A stretch of 64,000 nt of DNA from a bacterium (GTDB lineage: Bacteria; Pseudomonadota; Alphaproteobacteria; Micavibrionales; UBA2020). Within the stretch, counting starts at the first letter, position 1, and each line of letters begins with the position of its first letter. The DNA lies in NCBI GenBank assembly GCA_029945425.1, contig JAQSDV010000002.1, positions 1,185,960 through 1,249,959 on the forward strand, given 5' to 3'. The position numbers were made by a program, and so were the translations under genes. Below are positions 18,825-27,616 of the stretch, piece after piece. The notes below the pieces were generated by a model, which searched no databases, was not told the DNA's origin, and was given only the letters and a program-made list of their open reading frames with translations.

Positions 18825-19307
18825 TCAGGGTTTGGGCAGCTTCGGTGACGGGAATTTATCCAGCACCATTTTTGAAATGCCGGTCGTGCCGACATTGAAA
18901 CTTTCCGCAAATTCTTTTTCCGCGCGTATTTTCAGCAGCGCTGTTGCGATCTGGCCTTGCAGTTCGGTATTTCCTTCGCGCACGAAAACCGTGCGGCGCG
19001 CCTGGCCGAGAGTGAAATGCAGGTGCAGGTATTCGACCGTTCCGCTTTCGGGCTTCGCGACAATGAAGGGCGTTTCCAAATCACCCAGCGTCACGCGGCC
19101 ATTGGCGATGATCGGCAGGTTGGGCACGGATTCCATGCCCTCGCTCGCCGCGCGCACGACCAGCGCCGACGGCATACCGCTTTCCTGCAATTCCTTCACG
19201 ACGCTTTGCAGCGCGCCGAGCGTCAATGCCAGCAGCTTGGTTTCGCGCGCATCCGTGTAATCGGCGCGGATCTTTTCGAATTTTTCCTGCAAGGGGGATG
19301 ATTTCAT
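18825..19307 (-). CDS. hypothetical protein, paralogue of upstream gene
   Basis: This 160-residue soluble protein of unknown function shares a motif with the product of the adjacent gene: VVKELQESGMPSALVVR here and AVKDLQESGINIALDVR there. Its start overlaps the stop of that gene (ATGA). The central segment LGDLETPFIVAKPESGTVEY and the C-terminal ALLKIRAEKEFAE have no family I can name. The two genes look like an ancient tandem duplication kept as a translationally coupled pair. Confidence 0.7.
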   Translation of the reverse strand: MKSSPLQEKFEKIRADYTDARETKLLALTLGALQSVVKELQESGMPSALVVRAASEGMESVPNLPIIANGRVTLGDLETPFIVAKPESGTVEYLHLHFTLGQARRTVFVREGNTELQGQIATALLKIRAEKEFAESFNVGTTGISKMVLDKFPSPKLPKP

Positions 19308-19831
19308 GGCGCGGGCTTTGTCAGCATCGGCGCGGCGAGCGGTTTTTTGTCGAGCGTGCCGGTGATGCCGGATGATGGCACACTATAAAGCGCGGCGGCC
19401 TTCGCCTGCACGAGGTTGTCGACGATGACGTTCATGATCGCATCCTTCAGCGACACCGCGCCGATGGTGGCGGGCGGCGTCCACGGGCCGCCCCACGACT
19501 TGCGCTCCGCCTCGAAATCCGCAACCGCCCCGGTTGCGTCATGTGCGATTAAATTCGATTTGTTATAGGTGCTGACGAGAATCCATTCGAGTTTGTAGCC
19601 CTCGACCTCCGTCGTCGCATTGGCGATGGGGGTTTCGGCGCGCGCGACAGGGCTGCCGTTCTTGCGCAGGCGCACATCGAGAGCGATGTTAATGCCGGAC
19701 TCTTGCAAATCCTTCACCGCATCGCGCAGCGCAGCCAGATAGATGTCGCCATAGCTTTCCTGCAGGCGCTTGCTGAAGGCCTGGACGGCGGCATCGAACT
19801 TTTTCTTAACGTCGGATTCTTTCATGGTCAT
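19304..19831 (-). CDS. hypothetical protein, first of a tandem pair
   Basis: I do not recognise this family. I start it at ATG 19831 (MTMKESDVKKKFDAAV); 19825 is an alternative, and neither has a strong ribosome site. The protein is soluble and helical at the N-terminus with DAVKDLQESGINIALDVRLR, the motif shared with the next gene. The tail ends GTLDKKPLAAPMLTKP. It lies 62 nt from a strong terminator that closes the upstream unit, so it likely has its own promoter in the short AT-rich gap. Confidence 0.65.
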   Translation of the reverse strand: MTMKESDVKKKFDAAVQAFSKRLQESYGDIYLAALRDAVKDLQESGINIALDVRLRKNGSPVARAETPIANATTEVEGYKLEWILVSTYNKSNLIAHDATGAVADFEAERKSWGGPWTPPATIGAVSLKDAIMNVIVDNLVQAKAAALYSVPSSGITGTLDKKPLAAPMLTKPAP

Positions 19832-19892
19832 TTTACATACTATACCCCGCCACCGAATACAATAGCTGCGCGTCAAGCGGTTGATTTGACAA

Positions 19893-19924
19893 AGAAAAAG
19901 CCGCCGGAACACGGCGGCCTTTTC
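19893..19924 (-). terminator. rho-independent terminator
   Basis: On the minus strand a 7-bp GC stem (19900-19906 with 19912-19918, GCCGCCG/CGGCGGC) with a 5-nt loop is followed by CTTTTTC. It lies just after the stop of the gene ending at 19945. A shorter T run on the other side could make it weakly bidirectional. Confidence 0.8.
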
Positions 19925-19944
19925 ATGCGTGTAAGACTATAAAA

Positions 19945-20721
19945 TTACATGCCCGGCGGTTTGGCGGCAGCGCCCGGAACGAGAGGCTGCACCTTGTTGA
20001 CGGTGATCTTGTTCGCAGCCTCGATCGGCACGGTCATCGAAATCTTCTGGCCGTCGACCACGGTTTCAAACGTGATCATCGTGCCGGAAAGCGCGCCGGT
20101 CGCCGTTTGCTGGCCGCCGCCCTGTACGGGCTGCTGCGTATTGCCGGGCTGCACGACGGGCTGGACCTGCTGGCCCTGCCCTTGCGCTGCGCGGCGCGCA
20201 TCGGCCGCCGCCTTCGCACGCGCCTGCAGTTCGTCCTGCGGCACTTCGCGGACGCTCAGCAGGTTGGGGAAAGTATGGATAAACGGAATGTCGATGCGCG
20301 AGCCGTAATAGCGGATGTGATAGGTCTTGTTCGAGGGGCTGGCGGCTTCGCGCGTCTTTTTGTCTGCGGGAGATTCATCGTAAGGCACGTAAGTATCGCG
20401 GCCTTCCGACAGCATTTCCTGCATGTCTTTCGAATTGAATTTCAGGTGCAGGAACGTGTTTTCGTTCGCAAGCACCGTGCCCTTGTCGGTGATGATCTTG
20501 TAGTTATAGATCGCGCCCTTGTCTTCGTCATAGCGCACGTATTCTGATTTCACCTCCTTGATCTTCACTTCGGTCTCGTGGATCGTGCCGTAGTGATAAT
20601 AGGCCGGCCCGCCGATCGCAGCGCCGCCGATCGTCGCCATGATGAACGCGCGTTTCAGCTTGCTGCCGAAATCGCCTGCTTTTTCTTTAAAGGTCTTCTT
20701 GCGACCATAGCTGGATGCCAT
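19945..20721 (-). CDS. membrane-anchored hypothetical protein (DUF1523-like)
   Basis: A basic N-terminus and one helix (AFIMATIGGAAIGGPAYYHYG, about residues 25-44) anchor a probably periplasmic domain. The segment TEVKIKEVKSEYVRYDED ... TVLANENTFLHLKFNSKD resembles DUF1523 proteins, though only loosely. The C-terminal third is Q/P-rich low-complexity linker followed by a short beta-type segment (MITFETVVDGQKISMTVPIEA). Function is unknown. A good terminator follows it. Confidence 0.7.
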   Translation of the reverse strand: MASSYGRKKTFKEKAGDFGSKLKRAFIMATIGGAAIGGPAYYHYGTIHETEVKIKEVKSEYVRYDEDKGAIYNYKIITDKGTVLANENTFLHLKFNSKDMQEMLSEGRDTYVPYDESPADKKTREAASPSNKTYHIRYYGSRIDIPFIHTFPNLLSVREVPQDELQARAKAAADARRAAQGQGQQVQPVVQPGNTQQPVQGGGQQTATGALSGTMITFETVVDGQKISMTVPIEAANKITVNKVQPLVPGAAAKPPGM

Positions 20722-20890
20722 TTCTGTCTCTCCCGTAACGAAAATCGAAATGAAATTATGAATTCAAGAAAATTAGCACCGTAAAGATGAAAGGTAAATG
20801 GACTAAAACAGGAATCATCAATGGCATAGCCATAATTAGCTACTGTCCATATTTCTGAAATTTTATTGTGAAGAAGTTTCGGAAGACGTT

Positions 20891-21355
20891 TTAAGAAACG
20901 TTCAAACCGCCGGAGCCCATTTGCTCCGCCCAGAAGGTTTCGAGGTCGCGCAACACCGCGCTCATGTTGTCGAAGCGGGCGTTGGTGAGGCCGGCGCCGG
21001 CGAGTTTGTCTTCGTGTTTCTTGTACAGCTTGGTGATGGCGTCGGAGAGCTTGCGGCCCTTGTCGGAGAGCTTGACGCGCACGGAGCGTTTGTCGTGGAT
21101 GGAGCGTTCCTGCACAAGATAGCCGTTTTCGACCATCTTTTTCACGTTATACGACACGTTGGAGCCGAGGTAGTAACCGCGCACGGTCAATTCGCCGACG
21201 GTCAGTTCATCGGTGCCGATGTTGTGCAGGATCATGCTTTGCACGTTGTTGATGTCGAGGATATTGGCGCGTTCCAGCTCGACCTTCAGCACATCCAGAA
21301 ACTGGCGGTGCAGGCGTTCGATCAGGTTAATCGCGTCGTAATACGGTGAACTCAA
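20891..21355 (-). CDS. ldtR: MarR-family transcriptional regulator, LdtR-like
   Basis: This winged-helix regulator has the N-terminal dimer helix YYDAINLIERLHRQFLD, the recognition region LTVRGYYLGSNVSYNVKKMV, and the wing RSIHDKRSVRVKLS. These match the LdtR group of alphaproteobacteria, which control an L,D-transpeptidase and envelope stress genes. No L,D-transpeptidase gene is nearby, so the target is unknown here. The length of 154 residues is normal. It is a single gene with AT-rich flanks on both sides. Confidence 0.85.
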   Translation of the reverse strand: MSSPYYDAINLIERLHRQFLDVLKVELERANILDINNVQSMILHNIGTDELTVGELTVRGYYLGSNVSYNVKKMVENGYLVQERSIHDKRSVRVKLSDKGRKLSDAITKLYKKHEDKLAGAGLTNARFDNMSAVLRDLETFWAEQMGSGGLNVS

Positions 21356-21470
21356 ATCCGGTCACTCCTCAGATATCATCTGGGGTTATTCTAGGGCATA
21401 TCAAGGTGTTGTGCAAAGAAAGAAACAAAACGCCGTAATATGTCTATTAAAAGGTGAGGTCTCTCGCAAA

Positions 21471-22556
21471 TTAGAATGTCAGGTCGCGGGCTCCCAGCGG
21501 CTCGAAATACTTTTCAACCTCCGCATCGGCCACGTCGCTTATGCGTTCCGGCATCCATTTCGGCTTGCGGTCCTTGTCGATCAGGGCGGCGCGGATGCCT
21601 TCGTAGAAATCGTGATTGGCGGCGACGGCCTGGCTGAGCCTGTATTCCATCGTCATCACCTGCGCGAAGGGCATATGCGCGCCAAGGCGGATCTGGCGCA
21701 GCGCGACCTTCAGGCTGGTGGGCGACATCGCGTACATCGCGTGCAGCGTCTCGCGCGTCCATTCGGAGGCAACGCGCTGCAGTTCGTTCACGATATCCTC
21801 GACGCGGTCCTGACCGAAGCAATGGTCGATCATGGCGCGGTGCGGCGCGATTTCGGAATCACCGGGCGCGTTGCCCGCAAATTCCTCGATCGCGTCCGTC
21901 ACATGCTGGTGCGCCGTCTTGCGCGGGTCCCATTTCAGGGAGCCGAGCGACGCCAGCAGTTTCGGCATATCGGCAAGGCTGACAAAATGCGTGGCGAAGC
22001 CGATATAGATGGTATCAATCGCCTTGATACGTTTCGAGGTGAGCGCAAGGTACGCGCCCGTCTGCCCGGGGCAGCGCGGCAGGAAATATCCGCCGCCCAC
22101 ATCGGGGAAAAATCCGATATTCGTTTCCGGCATCGCGAACAGCGTGTTTTCCGTGACCACGCGGTGCGAGCCATGCGCCGACACACCCTTGCCGCCGCCC
22201 ATCACAATGCCGTTGATGAGCGAGATATAGGGCTTGGGGAATGTCTGGATGCGGTGGTTGAGGATATATTCCTCGCGGAAGAAATCGCGCATCAGCTGGC
22301 CGTCGCTTTTGCCCTCCTGCGCGGCCTTGGCGTCGATTGCGACCGCCTTCACATCGCCGCCGGAGCAAAAGGCGCGGTCGCCCGCGCCGGTGATGGCCAC
22401 AGCCTCGATATTTTTATCGGTCGCCCATTCGGCCAGCTGCGTATTCATGGCGCGGATCATCGGCAGGTTGAGCGCGTTCAGCGCCTGCGGCCGGTTCAGG
22501 GTAATCAGACCCAGATGGCCGCGCCGGTCGAAAATAACATCCTGTTCCTGCGTCAT
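21471..22556 (-). CDS. 3-hydroxyisobutyryl-CoA hydrolase (enoyl-CoA hydratase/isomerase family)
   Basis: The enzyme hydrolyses 3-hydroxyisobutyryl-CoA in valine degradation. The crotonase fold is clear: LNRPQALNALNLPMIRAM, the oxyanion-hole loops FCSGGDVKAVA and GIVMGGGKGVS, and MPETNIGFFPDVGGGYFLPR with the hydrolase-specific acidic residues. The length of ~360 residues and the C-terminal extension separate it from simple enoyl-CoA hydratases. Together with gcdH (17013), the acyl-CoA dehydrogenase (46011) and MaoC (48040) it points to amino-acid and fatty-acid catabolism. Confidence 0.92.
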   Translation of the reverse strand: MTQEQDVIFDRRGHLGLITLNRPQALNALNLPMIRAMNTQLAEWATDKNIEAVAITGAGDRAFCSGGDVKAVAIDAKAAQEGKSDGQLMRDFFREEYILNHRIQTFPKPYISLINGIVMGGGKGVSAHGSHRVVTENTLFAMPETNIGFFPDVGGGYFLPRCPGQTGAYLALTSKRIKAIDTIYIGFATHFVSLADMPKLLASLGSLKWDPRKTAHQHVTDAIEEFAGNAPGDSEIAPHRAMIDHCFGQDRVEDIVNELQRVASEWTRETLHAMYAMSPTSLKVALRQIRLGAHMPFAQVMTMEYRLSQAVAANHDFYEGIRAALIDKDRKPKWMPERISDVADAEVEKYFEPLGARDLTF

Positions 22557-22624
22557 GTTCCCATTGCCCGTTGATATGATTCATAATACCATAGAATTTA
22601 TCCGTTCAAGAATAAAGACGGGAG

Positions 22625-22900
22625 ATGCCCTTGGAATGGTTTGTTTACATACTTGAATGCGGCGACCGCACCTTATACACAGGCATTACCAATAATCTGG
22701 ATAAGCGCATCAAGGCGCATGCGGAGGGCAAGGGTGCGCGGTATACGCGGGGTCGGGGACCGTTAATTCTCCGCTATACAGAAAATCACCCGACGAAAGG
22801 CTTTGCCCTTCAACGTGAAGCTGTCATAAAATCCTTGGGTAGGACGCAGAAATTAAGGCTGTTCCCGAAAACGTCTAAACGAACCCGCAAGGCACCATGA
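22625..22900 (+). CDS. GIY-YIG domain protein (UPF0213/YhbQ-like)
   Basis: This small single-domain GIY-YIG protein has VYIL and YTGIT as the paired motif (residues 7-10 and 18-22), Arg28 and a later glutamate in QREAVIKSLG. Such proteins are predicted DNA nucleases, mostly uncharacterised. The ATG at 22625 follows GGAG with no spacing, so initiation at TTG 22631 (7 nt from GGAG) is possible and would remove only two residues. It overlaps the following J-domain gene by ATGA. Confidence 0.85.
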   Translation: MPLEWFVYILECGDRTLYTGITNNLDKRIKAHAEGKGARYTRGRGPLILRYTENHPTKGFALQREAVIKSLGRTQKLRLFPKTSKRTRKAP

Positions 22901-24012
22901 CGGTCGTCACGCATTACGATACGCTGAAGATCACACGCGATGCCCCGCCCGAACTAATTCAGGCGGTCTACAAGGCGCTTGCGCAAAAATACCACCCCGA
23001 CAAAAACCTGAACAACCCCGAAGCCGTCCGCATGATGCAGATGGTGATCGCGTCCTACAAGGTGCTGGCAGACGACGCCAAGCGCAAGGAGCATGACGCC
23101 TGGGTCACGAAACAACTGCCGCCCCCGCCCAAGCGCGCATTGACCCCGCAGGAAAAGGCGGCCGAAGAAAAAGCCGCAACCTTTGCGGAGGCCGCCGCGA
23201 AATGGACAAGCTGGGCGGTCGCAACGGCGGCAGAGGCCAGGACCGTGCGCGACAAGGCAATGCAGGCAGCAGCCAAGGCCGCGAATTGCCCGCCCTCCGA
23301 AAAAGAGAAATGGGAAGCCTGGGCCAAGCAGTCGGACGCCGACGCAGTAGAGGCGGAGCAAAAAGCAGCGGCCGCCGCCGCGACCGCGAAACAAAGCACG
23401 GATGAAGCAACGAAACACGCCGTCGTCAGCAAGGACGGCGTGATGGTCACGCTTTACGATACGCTGAAAATCCAGCGCGACGCGCCGCCCGAAGTCATCG
23501 GCGCCGCCTGCCGCGCGATGGGTCAGAAATTCCCGAACGATCCTGCTGTAGCAAATGCGATAGAACACCTGTCCGACGCGCAGAAAAAATCGGCGCATGA
23601 CGCATGGATCCGCGAAAAAGACCCGACAGCCGGCGGCCCCCGAAAATCGACCGCAGAAGAGATCGAGGCACGCACACGGGCGGAGAAAACCTCGAACGAG
23701 GCGAAGGCCCTCACCGCCGTCGCCGACCAGGCTGAAGAAAAAGCGCACGAGGCGGAACGCAAATATCGCGAAGCTGTCGTGACCGCCAAGGCGAAAGCAA
23801 CCACGAAAGATGCCGCTGCGTGGAAAACATGGGCGGAAAAAGCGCAGAAGGAAGCCGAGCAGGAACGCGCCCGCGCGAAAGTGGCGGCCCAAAAAGCAGC
23901 CGACTCCCGCACCCGCGCCGAAGCCGCCTTCCGCGAGCTCAAGTCCTCCTCCGCCGCAGCGGAGCGCGATGATGCAATGTGGGCGTCGTCCACAAACATG
24001 GCGACGGACTGA
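22897..24012 (+). CDS. J-domain protein with a second, degenerate J domain and coiled coils
   Basis: The N-terminal ~70 residues are a classic DnaJ domain: HYDTLKITRDAPPELIQAVY, then KYHPDKNL with the HPD triad needed to stimulate Hsp70. About 100 residues of Ala/Lys/Glu-rich helix follow. A second J-like copy (LYDTLKIQRDAPPEVIGAAC) then appears, in which the HPD loop is replaced by KFPNDPAV. The rest is coiled coil. There is no zinc domain or C-terminal substrate domain, so it is a type III (DnaJC-like) protein. The degenerate copy arose by internal duplication, judged from the shared DTLKI(T/Q)RDAPPE string. It is translationally coupled to the GIY-YIG gene. Confidence 0.85.
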   Translation: MTVVTHYDTLKITRDAPPELIQAVYKALAQKYHPDKNLNNPEAVRMMQMVIASYKVLADDAKRKEHDAWVTKQLPPPPKRALTPQEKAAEEKAATFAEAAAKWTSWAVATAAEARTVRDKAMQAAAKAANCPPSEKEKWEAWAKQSDADAVEAEQKAAAAAATAKQSTDEATKHAVVSKDGVMVTLYDTLKIQRDAPPEVIGAACRAMGQKFPNDPAVANAIEHLSDAQKKSAHDAWIREKDPTAGGPRKSTAEEIEARTRAEKTSNEAKALTAVADQAEEKAHEAERKYREAVVTAKAKATTKDAAAWKTWAEKAQKEAEQERARAKVAAQKAADSRTRAEAAFRELKSSSAAAERDDAMWASSTNMATD

Positions 24013-24049
24013 TCATCTTTTAAATTAAACCGTTTCTTTCGGCCCGGTT

Positions 24050-24718
24050 TTAATCCGTGCCTTTCGGCGCAATGCATTTCACGCCGCTGCTTTTCGCCGC
24101 GTTCACATAGTTGCCGACCGCGGTTCCGGCAAGAGCCGATGCGGGCTGTGGTTTCAGCATTTCGGCGAGGTCATTGGGCCTCGTCGTTTTCGCGATCCAG
24201 GCGGCGACGTTTTTTTTGTCCAGCATCGCGGGCATGGTATCCGACACCGGTTTCACCACGCCGGTTGCGCCTGTGGTGACGATGGCGCAGCTTTCCACCT
24301 CCTGCGAATCCGGATTGACCCAGCGGCTCCACAATCCCGCGAAAGACAGCAGTTTATCGCCCGTGAAGTAATGCGGTTTCTTGACGGAGGTCAGTTTCTG
24401 CCATTCATAAAAACCGGTTGCGGGAATGATGCAGCGCTTGTCCTTGAATGAATCGCGGAAGCCCGGCTTTTCCGCAATCGTCGCGGCCTCGGCATTGATC
24501 ATCTTGGCCGCGATCTTGCCGTCCTTGGCCCAGAACGGCACCAGCCCCCATTTCATCAGGCGCAGTTCCAGCCCGTCCGGCTCCTCGACCAGCACGGGGA
24601 TCATCGTGCCCGCCCCGATATTATAGTTTTCGCGCCACGCGTCGCCGCCGAAGGGGCGGGCGTTGTAAAACGCGGCCAGCGCATCAAAGGTTTCGGTCAG
24701 GACAAAGCGGTAGGGCAT
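24050..24718 (-). CDS. SRAP/HMCES-YedK family protein lacking the catalytic cysteine
   Basis: SRAP proteins crosslink abasic sites in single-stranded DNA through Cys2 after removal of Met1. The fold is recognisable by MKWGLVPFWAKDG, the RCIIPATGFYEWQK segment with the conserved glutamate, and FAGLWSRW. The normal N-terminus MCGRF is MPYRF here, so Cys2 is proline. The usual NARSE motif reads NAEAA, and the HxRMP motif reads SDTMPAML. Three active-site positions are thus changed in an otherwise full-length (222 aa), intact frame. It may be a non-crosslinking DNA-binding paralogue. No start upstream would restore a cysteine. Confidence 0.85.
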   Translation of the reverse strand: MPYRFVLTETFDALAAFYNARPFGGDAWRENYNIGAGTMIPVLVEEPDGLELRLMKWGLVPFWAKDGKIAAKMINAEAATIAEKPGFRDSFKDKRCIIPATGFYEWQKLTSVKKPHYFTGDKLLSFAGLWSRWVNPDSQEVESCAIVTTGATGVVKPVSDTMPAMLDKKNVAAWIAKTTRPNDLAEMLKPQPASALAGTAVGNYVNAAKSSGVKCIAPKGTD

Positions 24719-24835
24719 GGCAAAACTCGGACGGTTGTTCAGGTATGTAATATAGCACGCTGTTCAACTCCGGCAATTCATCCTATCATGGCGGCAGACC
24801 GGCATTGGCGCGGTTTAGGGCAAAAAGGGCATTTC

Positions 24836-25984
24836 ATGTTGGCATATATCCTGAGTTATCTTTTCACGCCGTCGGGGCGTTTCCGCCGCGTCGATTACCA
24901 CCTTGTCGTCTGGTCGGTCACTTTTTTCACCTTCGCCCTCGTCATGGGAATTTTCGCCTTTGCCATGACCAGCGGCTTTGGCGCATTGTTCACGCCCGCC
25001 GCAGCCTTGAAGGACATCAAAGACAGCGCCGCCGGCATGTCGATTGGCACCGGCGTCAAGGTCGTGCTTGCGGGCGGATTTATCCTTTATGTCATGGCCT
25101 ATGTCGCGGTCATCATGGCGACGATCAAGCGGTTCCACGATTTCGGCATGACGGGCTGGTACACGCTGCTGCTCTATTTCCCGCTGCCGCTGTTCCTGCT
25201 GATGGCCTTGTTCCGCATGATGGACTGGCAGATCGCGGAAATGGTGGTATCCGTCATCTTCCTTGTTGCCATCATCTGGTACACGATCAAGCTGATGTTC
25301 TTTAAAGGGCTGAAGGCTGACAATTTCTACGGCCCGGATCCCTATATCGACACGCCCCCCTATACCGGCCAGGCGCTGACGATCGTCGGCGTCATGTTCC
25401 TGATTGCCGTCGCCTCGTGCTTCGGCACTTTCACCACTATCAAGCAGTTTGCCGACGAGGTGAAGCTGCGCAACGCCGAAGCGCAGGAAAAGGCGAAAGC
25501 GCCTTTGACGCCGGAGCAACGCGCCGCAGAGGAAGCGCTGGAGAAAAAGCGCACCGAAGAAGCCCGCAAGCGCGAGGACGCGCGCACGCTCGAACTTGCC
25601 AATCAGGGTGACGCCGACGCGCAGTACAACATCGCGGGACGCTATTTCACCGGTAGCAACGGCGTGCCGCTCGACTATACCAAGGCGGGCGCATGGCTGC
25701 AAAAGGCGGCGGAGCAGGATCACGCGGCCGCGCAATACAATCTCGGCCTCCTGTATTACGAGGGAAAAGGTTATGCGGCTGATAACGGCCGCGCCTATTT
25801 CTGGGCGACGCGCGCCAATTTCCGCGGGCATATTCCGCAGGGCAATGATTACCGTGTGCAGGCAGGCCAGCTGCTCACCGCCGAAATGCGCGCGCAGATC
25901 GAAAAGGCCGCGCATGAATGGAAACCGGTCGTGAAAGCGGCGCCGGTGCCGACACCCATGCCGCCGCAACCTGTAACGCCATGA
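24836..25984 (+). CDS. DUF805 membrane protein with C-terminal Sel1 repeats
   Basis: The N-terminal ~190 residues form a DUF805 (YhaH-like) membrane domain with about four helices and the family marks GRFRRVDYHLVVW and KRFHDFGMTGWYTLLLYFP. A fifth helix (LTIVGVMFLIAVASCFGTF) is followed by a charged coiled coil. Two Sel1 repeats come next (GDADAQYNIAGRYFTGSNG, DHAAAQYNLGLLYYEGKGY), and the C-terminus is proline rich. I chose ATG 24836, which has GGG 7 nt upstream, over an in-frame ATG at 24788. It overlaps the VOC gene by ATGA and starts a three-gene operon. Confidence 0.85.
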   Translation: MLAYILSYLFTPSGRFRRVDYHLVVWSVTFFTFALVMGIFAFAMTSGFGALFTPAAALKDIKDSAAGMSIGTGVKVVLAGGFILYVMAYVAVIMATIKRFHDFGMTGWYTLLLYFPLPLFLLMALFRMMDWQIAEMVVSVIFLVAIIWYTIKLMFFKGLKADNFYGPDPYIDTPPYTGQALTIVGVMFLIAVASCFGTFTTIKQFADEVKLRNAEAQEKAKAPLTPEQRAAEEALEKKRTEEARKREDARTLELANQGDADAQYNIAGRYFTGSNGVPLDYTKAGAWLQKAAEQDHAAAQYNLGLLYYEGKGYAADNGRAYFWATRANFRGHIPQGNDYRVQAGQLLTAEMRAQIEKAAHEWKPVVKAAPVPTPMPPQPVTP

Positions 25985-26349
25985 TAAAGGCACAGGCAAC
26001 AGCGCTCGTCCCTTTCTTGCCGTCGGGTGCGGATTTCGATCTTGCCTTGCGTTTCTTTGAAACGATCGGCTTCACGCGCAAATGGGAAAGCGGCGATTGC
26101 GTGGGCCTCGTCTTCGGCGGCGCGGCGTTCATCCTGCAAAAATACGATTCAAAGGCATGGGCGGAAAACCAGATGGTGGTGATCGAGGTGAAAGACCTCG
26201 ACGGCTACTGGCAGGAACTCGACGCGCTGAAGCTGCCGGAGAATTTTGCCGGCACGCGCATCAAACCGCCGACCGATTATCCATGGGGCCGCGAAATCCA
26301 CCTGATCGATCCTGCCGGTGTCTTGTGGCACATCCGGCAGACGCCATGA
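25981..26349 (+). CDS. VOC-fold protein (glyoxalase/bleomycin-resistance family)
   Basis: This 122-residue protein is a typical small VOC-fold member: ATALVPFLPSGADFDLALRF with FFETIGFTRKW at the first beta-alpha unit and GREIHLIDPAGVLWHIRQ at the end. The C-terminal half keeps candidate metal ligands (His, Glu), but the catalysed reaction is unknown; many such proteins sequester drugs or toxins. Its start and stop overlap both neighbours as ATGA, so all three genes are coupled. Confidence 0.85.
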   Translation: MIKAQATALVPFLPSGADFDLALRFFETIGFTRKWESGDCVGLVFGGAAFILQKYDSKAWAENQMVVIEVKDLDGYWQELDALKLPENFAGTRIKPPTDYPWGREIHLIDPAGVLWHIRQTP

Positions 26350-26738
26350 AACTGAAACTCGATAAGCAAGAACTGAAGACCCATGCCAAAGCCTATGGCA
26401 AGAAAAGCGTCGGCTTTGCGATCAAGGCCGCGATCCTTTACGCCATACTGACGGTGATCGGCCTGATCGGCGGCGGCATCGGCGCGCATTGGGCAGCGGA
26501 TCATTACGCGCTCGCCACATGGCTCGACTGGGTGTCCACGATTGCCGGTATCGCGCTGGGCGGCGTGATCGGTTTCTTCGCGGCGCAGTTCATCATCATG
26601 GATATGATCCAGGAAATGATTCAGGATGCGGGCATCGAGGCAGGCAAGGCGGGCTATAAGGCCGCCAAGGCCAAACTGGCCGACCGCAACGGGCAAGAGC
26701 CTGAAAAACCTGCCGAAAATACCGATAAATTGACATAA
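26346..26738 (+). CDS. small two-helix membrane protein, 130 aa
   Basis: Two glycine-rich membrane helices (AILYAILTVIGLIGGGIGAH and IAGIALGGVIGFFAAQFIIM) are flanked by a lysine-rich N-terminus and a charged C-terminal tail. The family is unknown to me. The start overlaps the VOC gene stop by ATGA. The protein is last in the DUF805-VOC operon. Confidence 0.75.
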   Translation: MKLKLDKQELKTHAKAYGKKSVGFAIKAAILYAILTVIGLIGGGIGAHWAADHYALATWLDWVSTIAGIALGGVIGFFAAQFIIMDMIQEMIQDAGIEAGKAGYKAAKAKLADRNGQEPEKPAENTDKLT

Positions 26739-26800
26739 ATTTTGAGCCGTCCTACACTCGTGCATCAAATTCAAGATGCCCGAATTCAGGAGAAGCCCCC

Positions 26801-27613
26801 ATGCTGAAAAAGCTGTGGAAAAACTGGAATGACAAGAACGACGCGAAACTGCGCGCGCAGCACCTGACGCGCGACGCCGAACTGGGCAAACCGTCGCAGG
26901 CAACACTCAACAGCCGCGCCGTGCAGGCCGCATACAAGGGCTACTGGAAAACCGCGTTGGCCGCGATCGATGACGGTGCCGAAGTCAATCAGCCCATCCA
27001 CAGCAAGCAGACCTTCAACGGCAATGCAGGCAGTTATACTTTCGAGGATACCGTCGCCCTTACCAGCGTCGCATTGCAGGAACGCAACGGCGCGGCGCTG
27101 GCAGGGCTGCTCGACCGTGGCGCGAACAAGGATTTTATTGCCAGCCATTCAACCAATGGCCGCGAACGCAAACAGTCGCTGGCCGAATACGCAGCGCTGA
27201 ACGGCCAGCAGGATATGCTGGCGATATTGATCGAACGCGGCGTTGCACAGGAATCGTTGAACGGCGCGCTTGCCGTTGCCGCGCGCACGAAATCCTATAC
27301 GCCGCTGGTGACGCAATTGCTGGATGCGGGCGCGAAGGGATATGAAGCCGCCCTGTTTGCCGCCGAAGAAGCCAAGAACAGCGACGCCATCCTGCTGATC
27401 CGCGCCGCGCAAAAGAAAAACCCGGAAATGCCGGTCGTGGAAAAAGACGCGCGCTTCGATACGCTCGCCTCCGTCCTTGGCGATGCATCACCGGAGGAGC
27501 GCGCAAAACTGCTGGCCGGATTGCAGCATAAATTCGCAGCTGCGAATGACGGACGCAGCATTGATACGCCCGCCGCCACGAAGCCCGCCAACAAAAGCGC
27601 ATTACGGCCTTAA
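26801..27613 (+). CDS. ankyrin-repeat-like protein
   Basis: This soluble 270-residue helical protein has divergent ankyrin-type repeats (LTSVALQERNGAALAGLLDR, LAEYAALNGQQDMLAILIER, LVTQLLDAGAKGYEAALFAA). The first ~35 residues are basic helix. Repeats are less regular than in the protein at 15612. There is no signal peptide. It ends just before a palindromic repeat. Function and partner are unknown. Confidence 0.72.
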   Translation: MLKKLWKNWNDKNDAKLRAQHLTRDAELGKPSQATLNSRAVQAAYKGYWKTALAAIDDGAEVNQPIHSKQTFNGNAGSYTFEDTVALTSVALQERNGAALAGLLDRGANKDFIASHSTNGRERKQSLAEYAALNGQQDMLAILIERGVAQESLNGALAVAARTKSYTPLVTQLLDAGAKGYEAALFAAEEAKNSDAILLIRAAQKKNPEMPVVEKDARFDTLASVLGDASPEERAKLLAGLQHKFAAANDGRSIDTPAATKPANKSALRP

Positions 27614-27616
27614 AAA

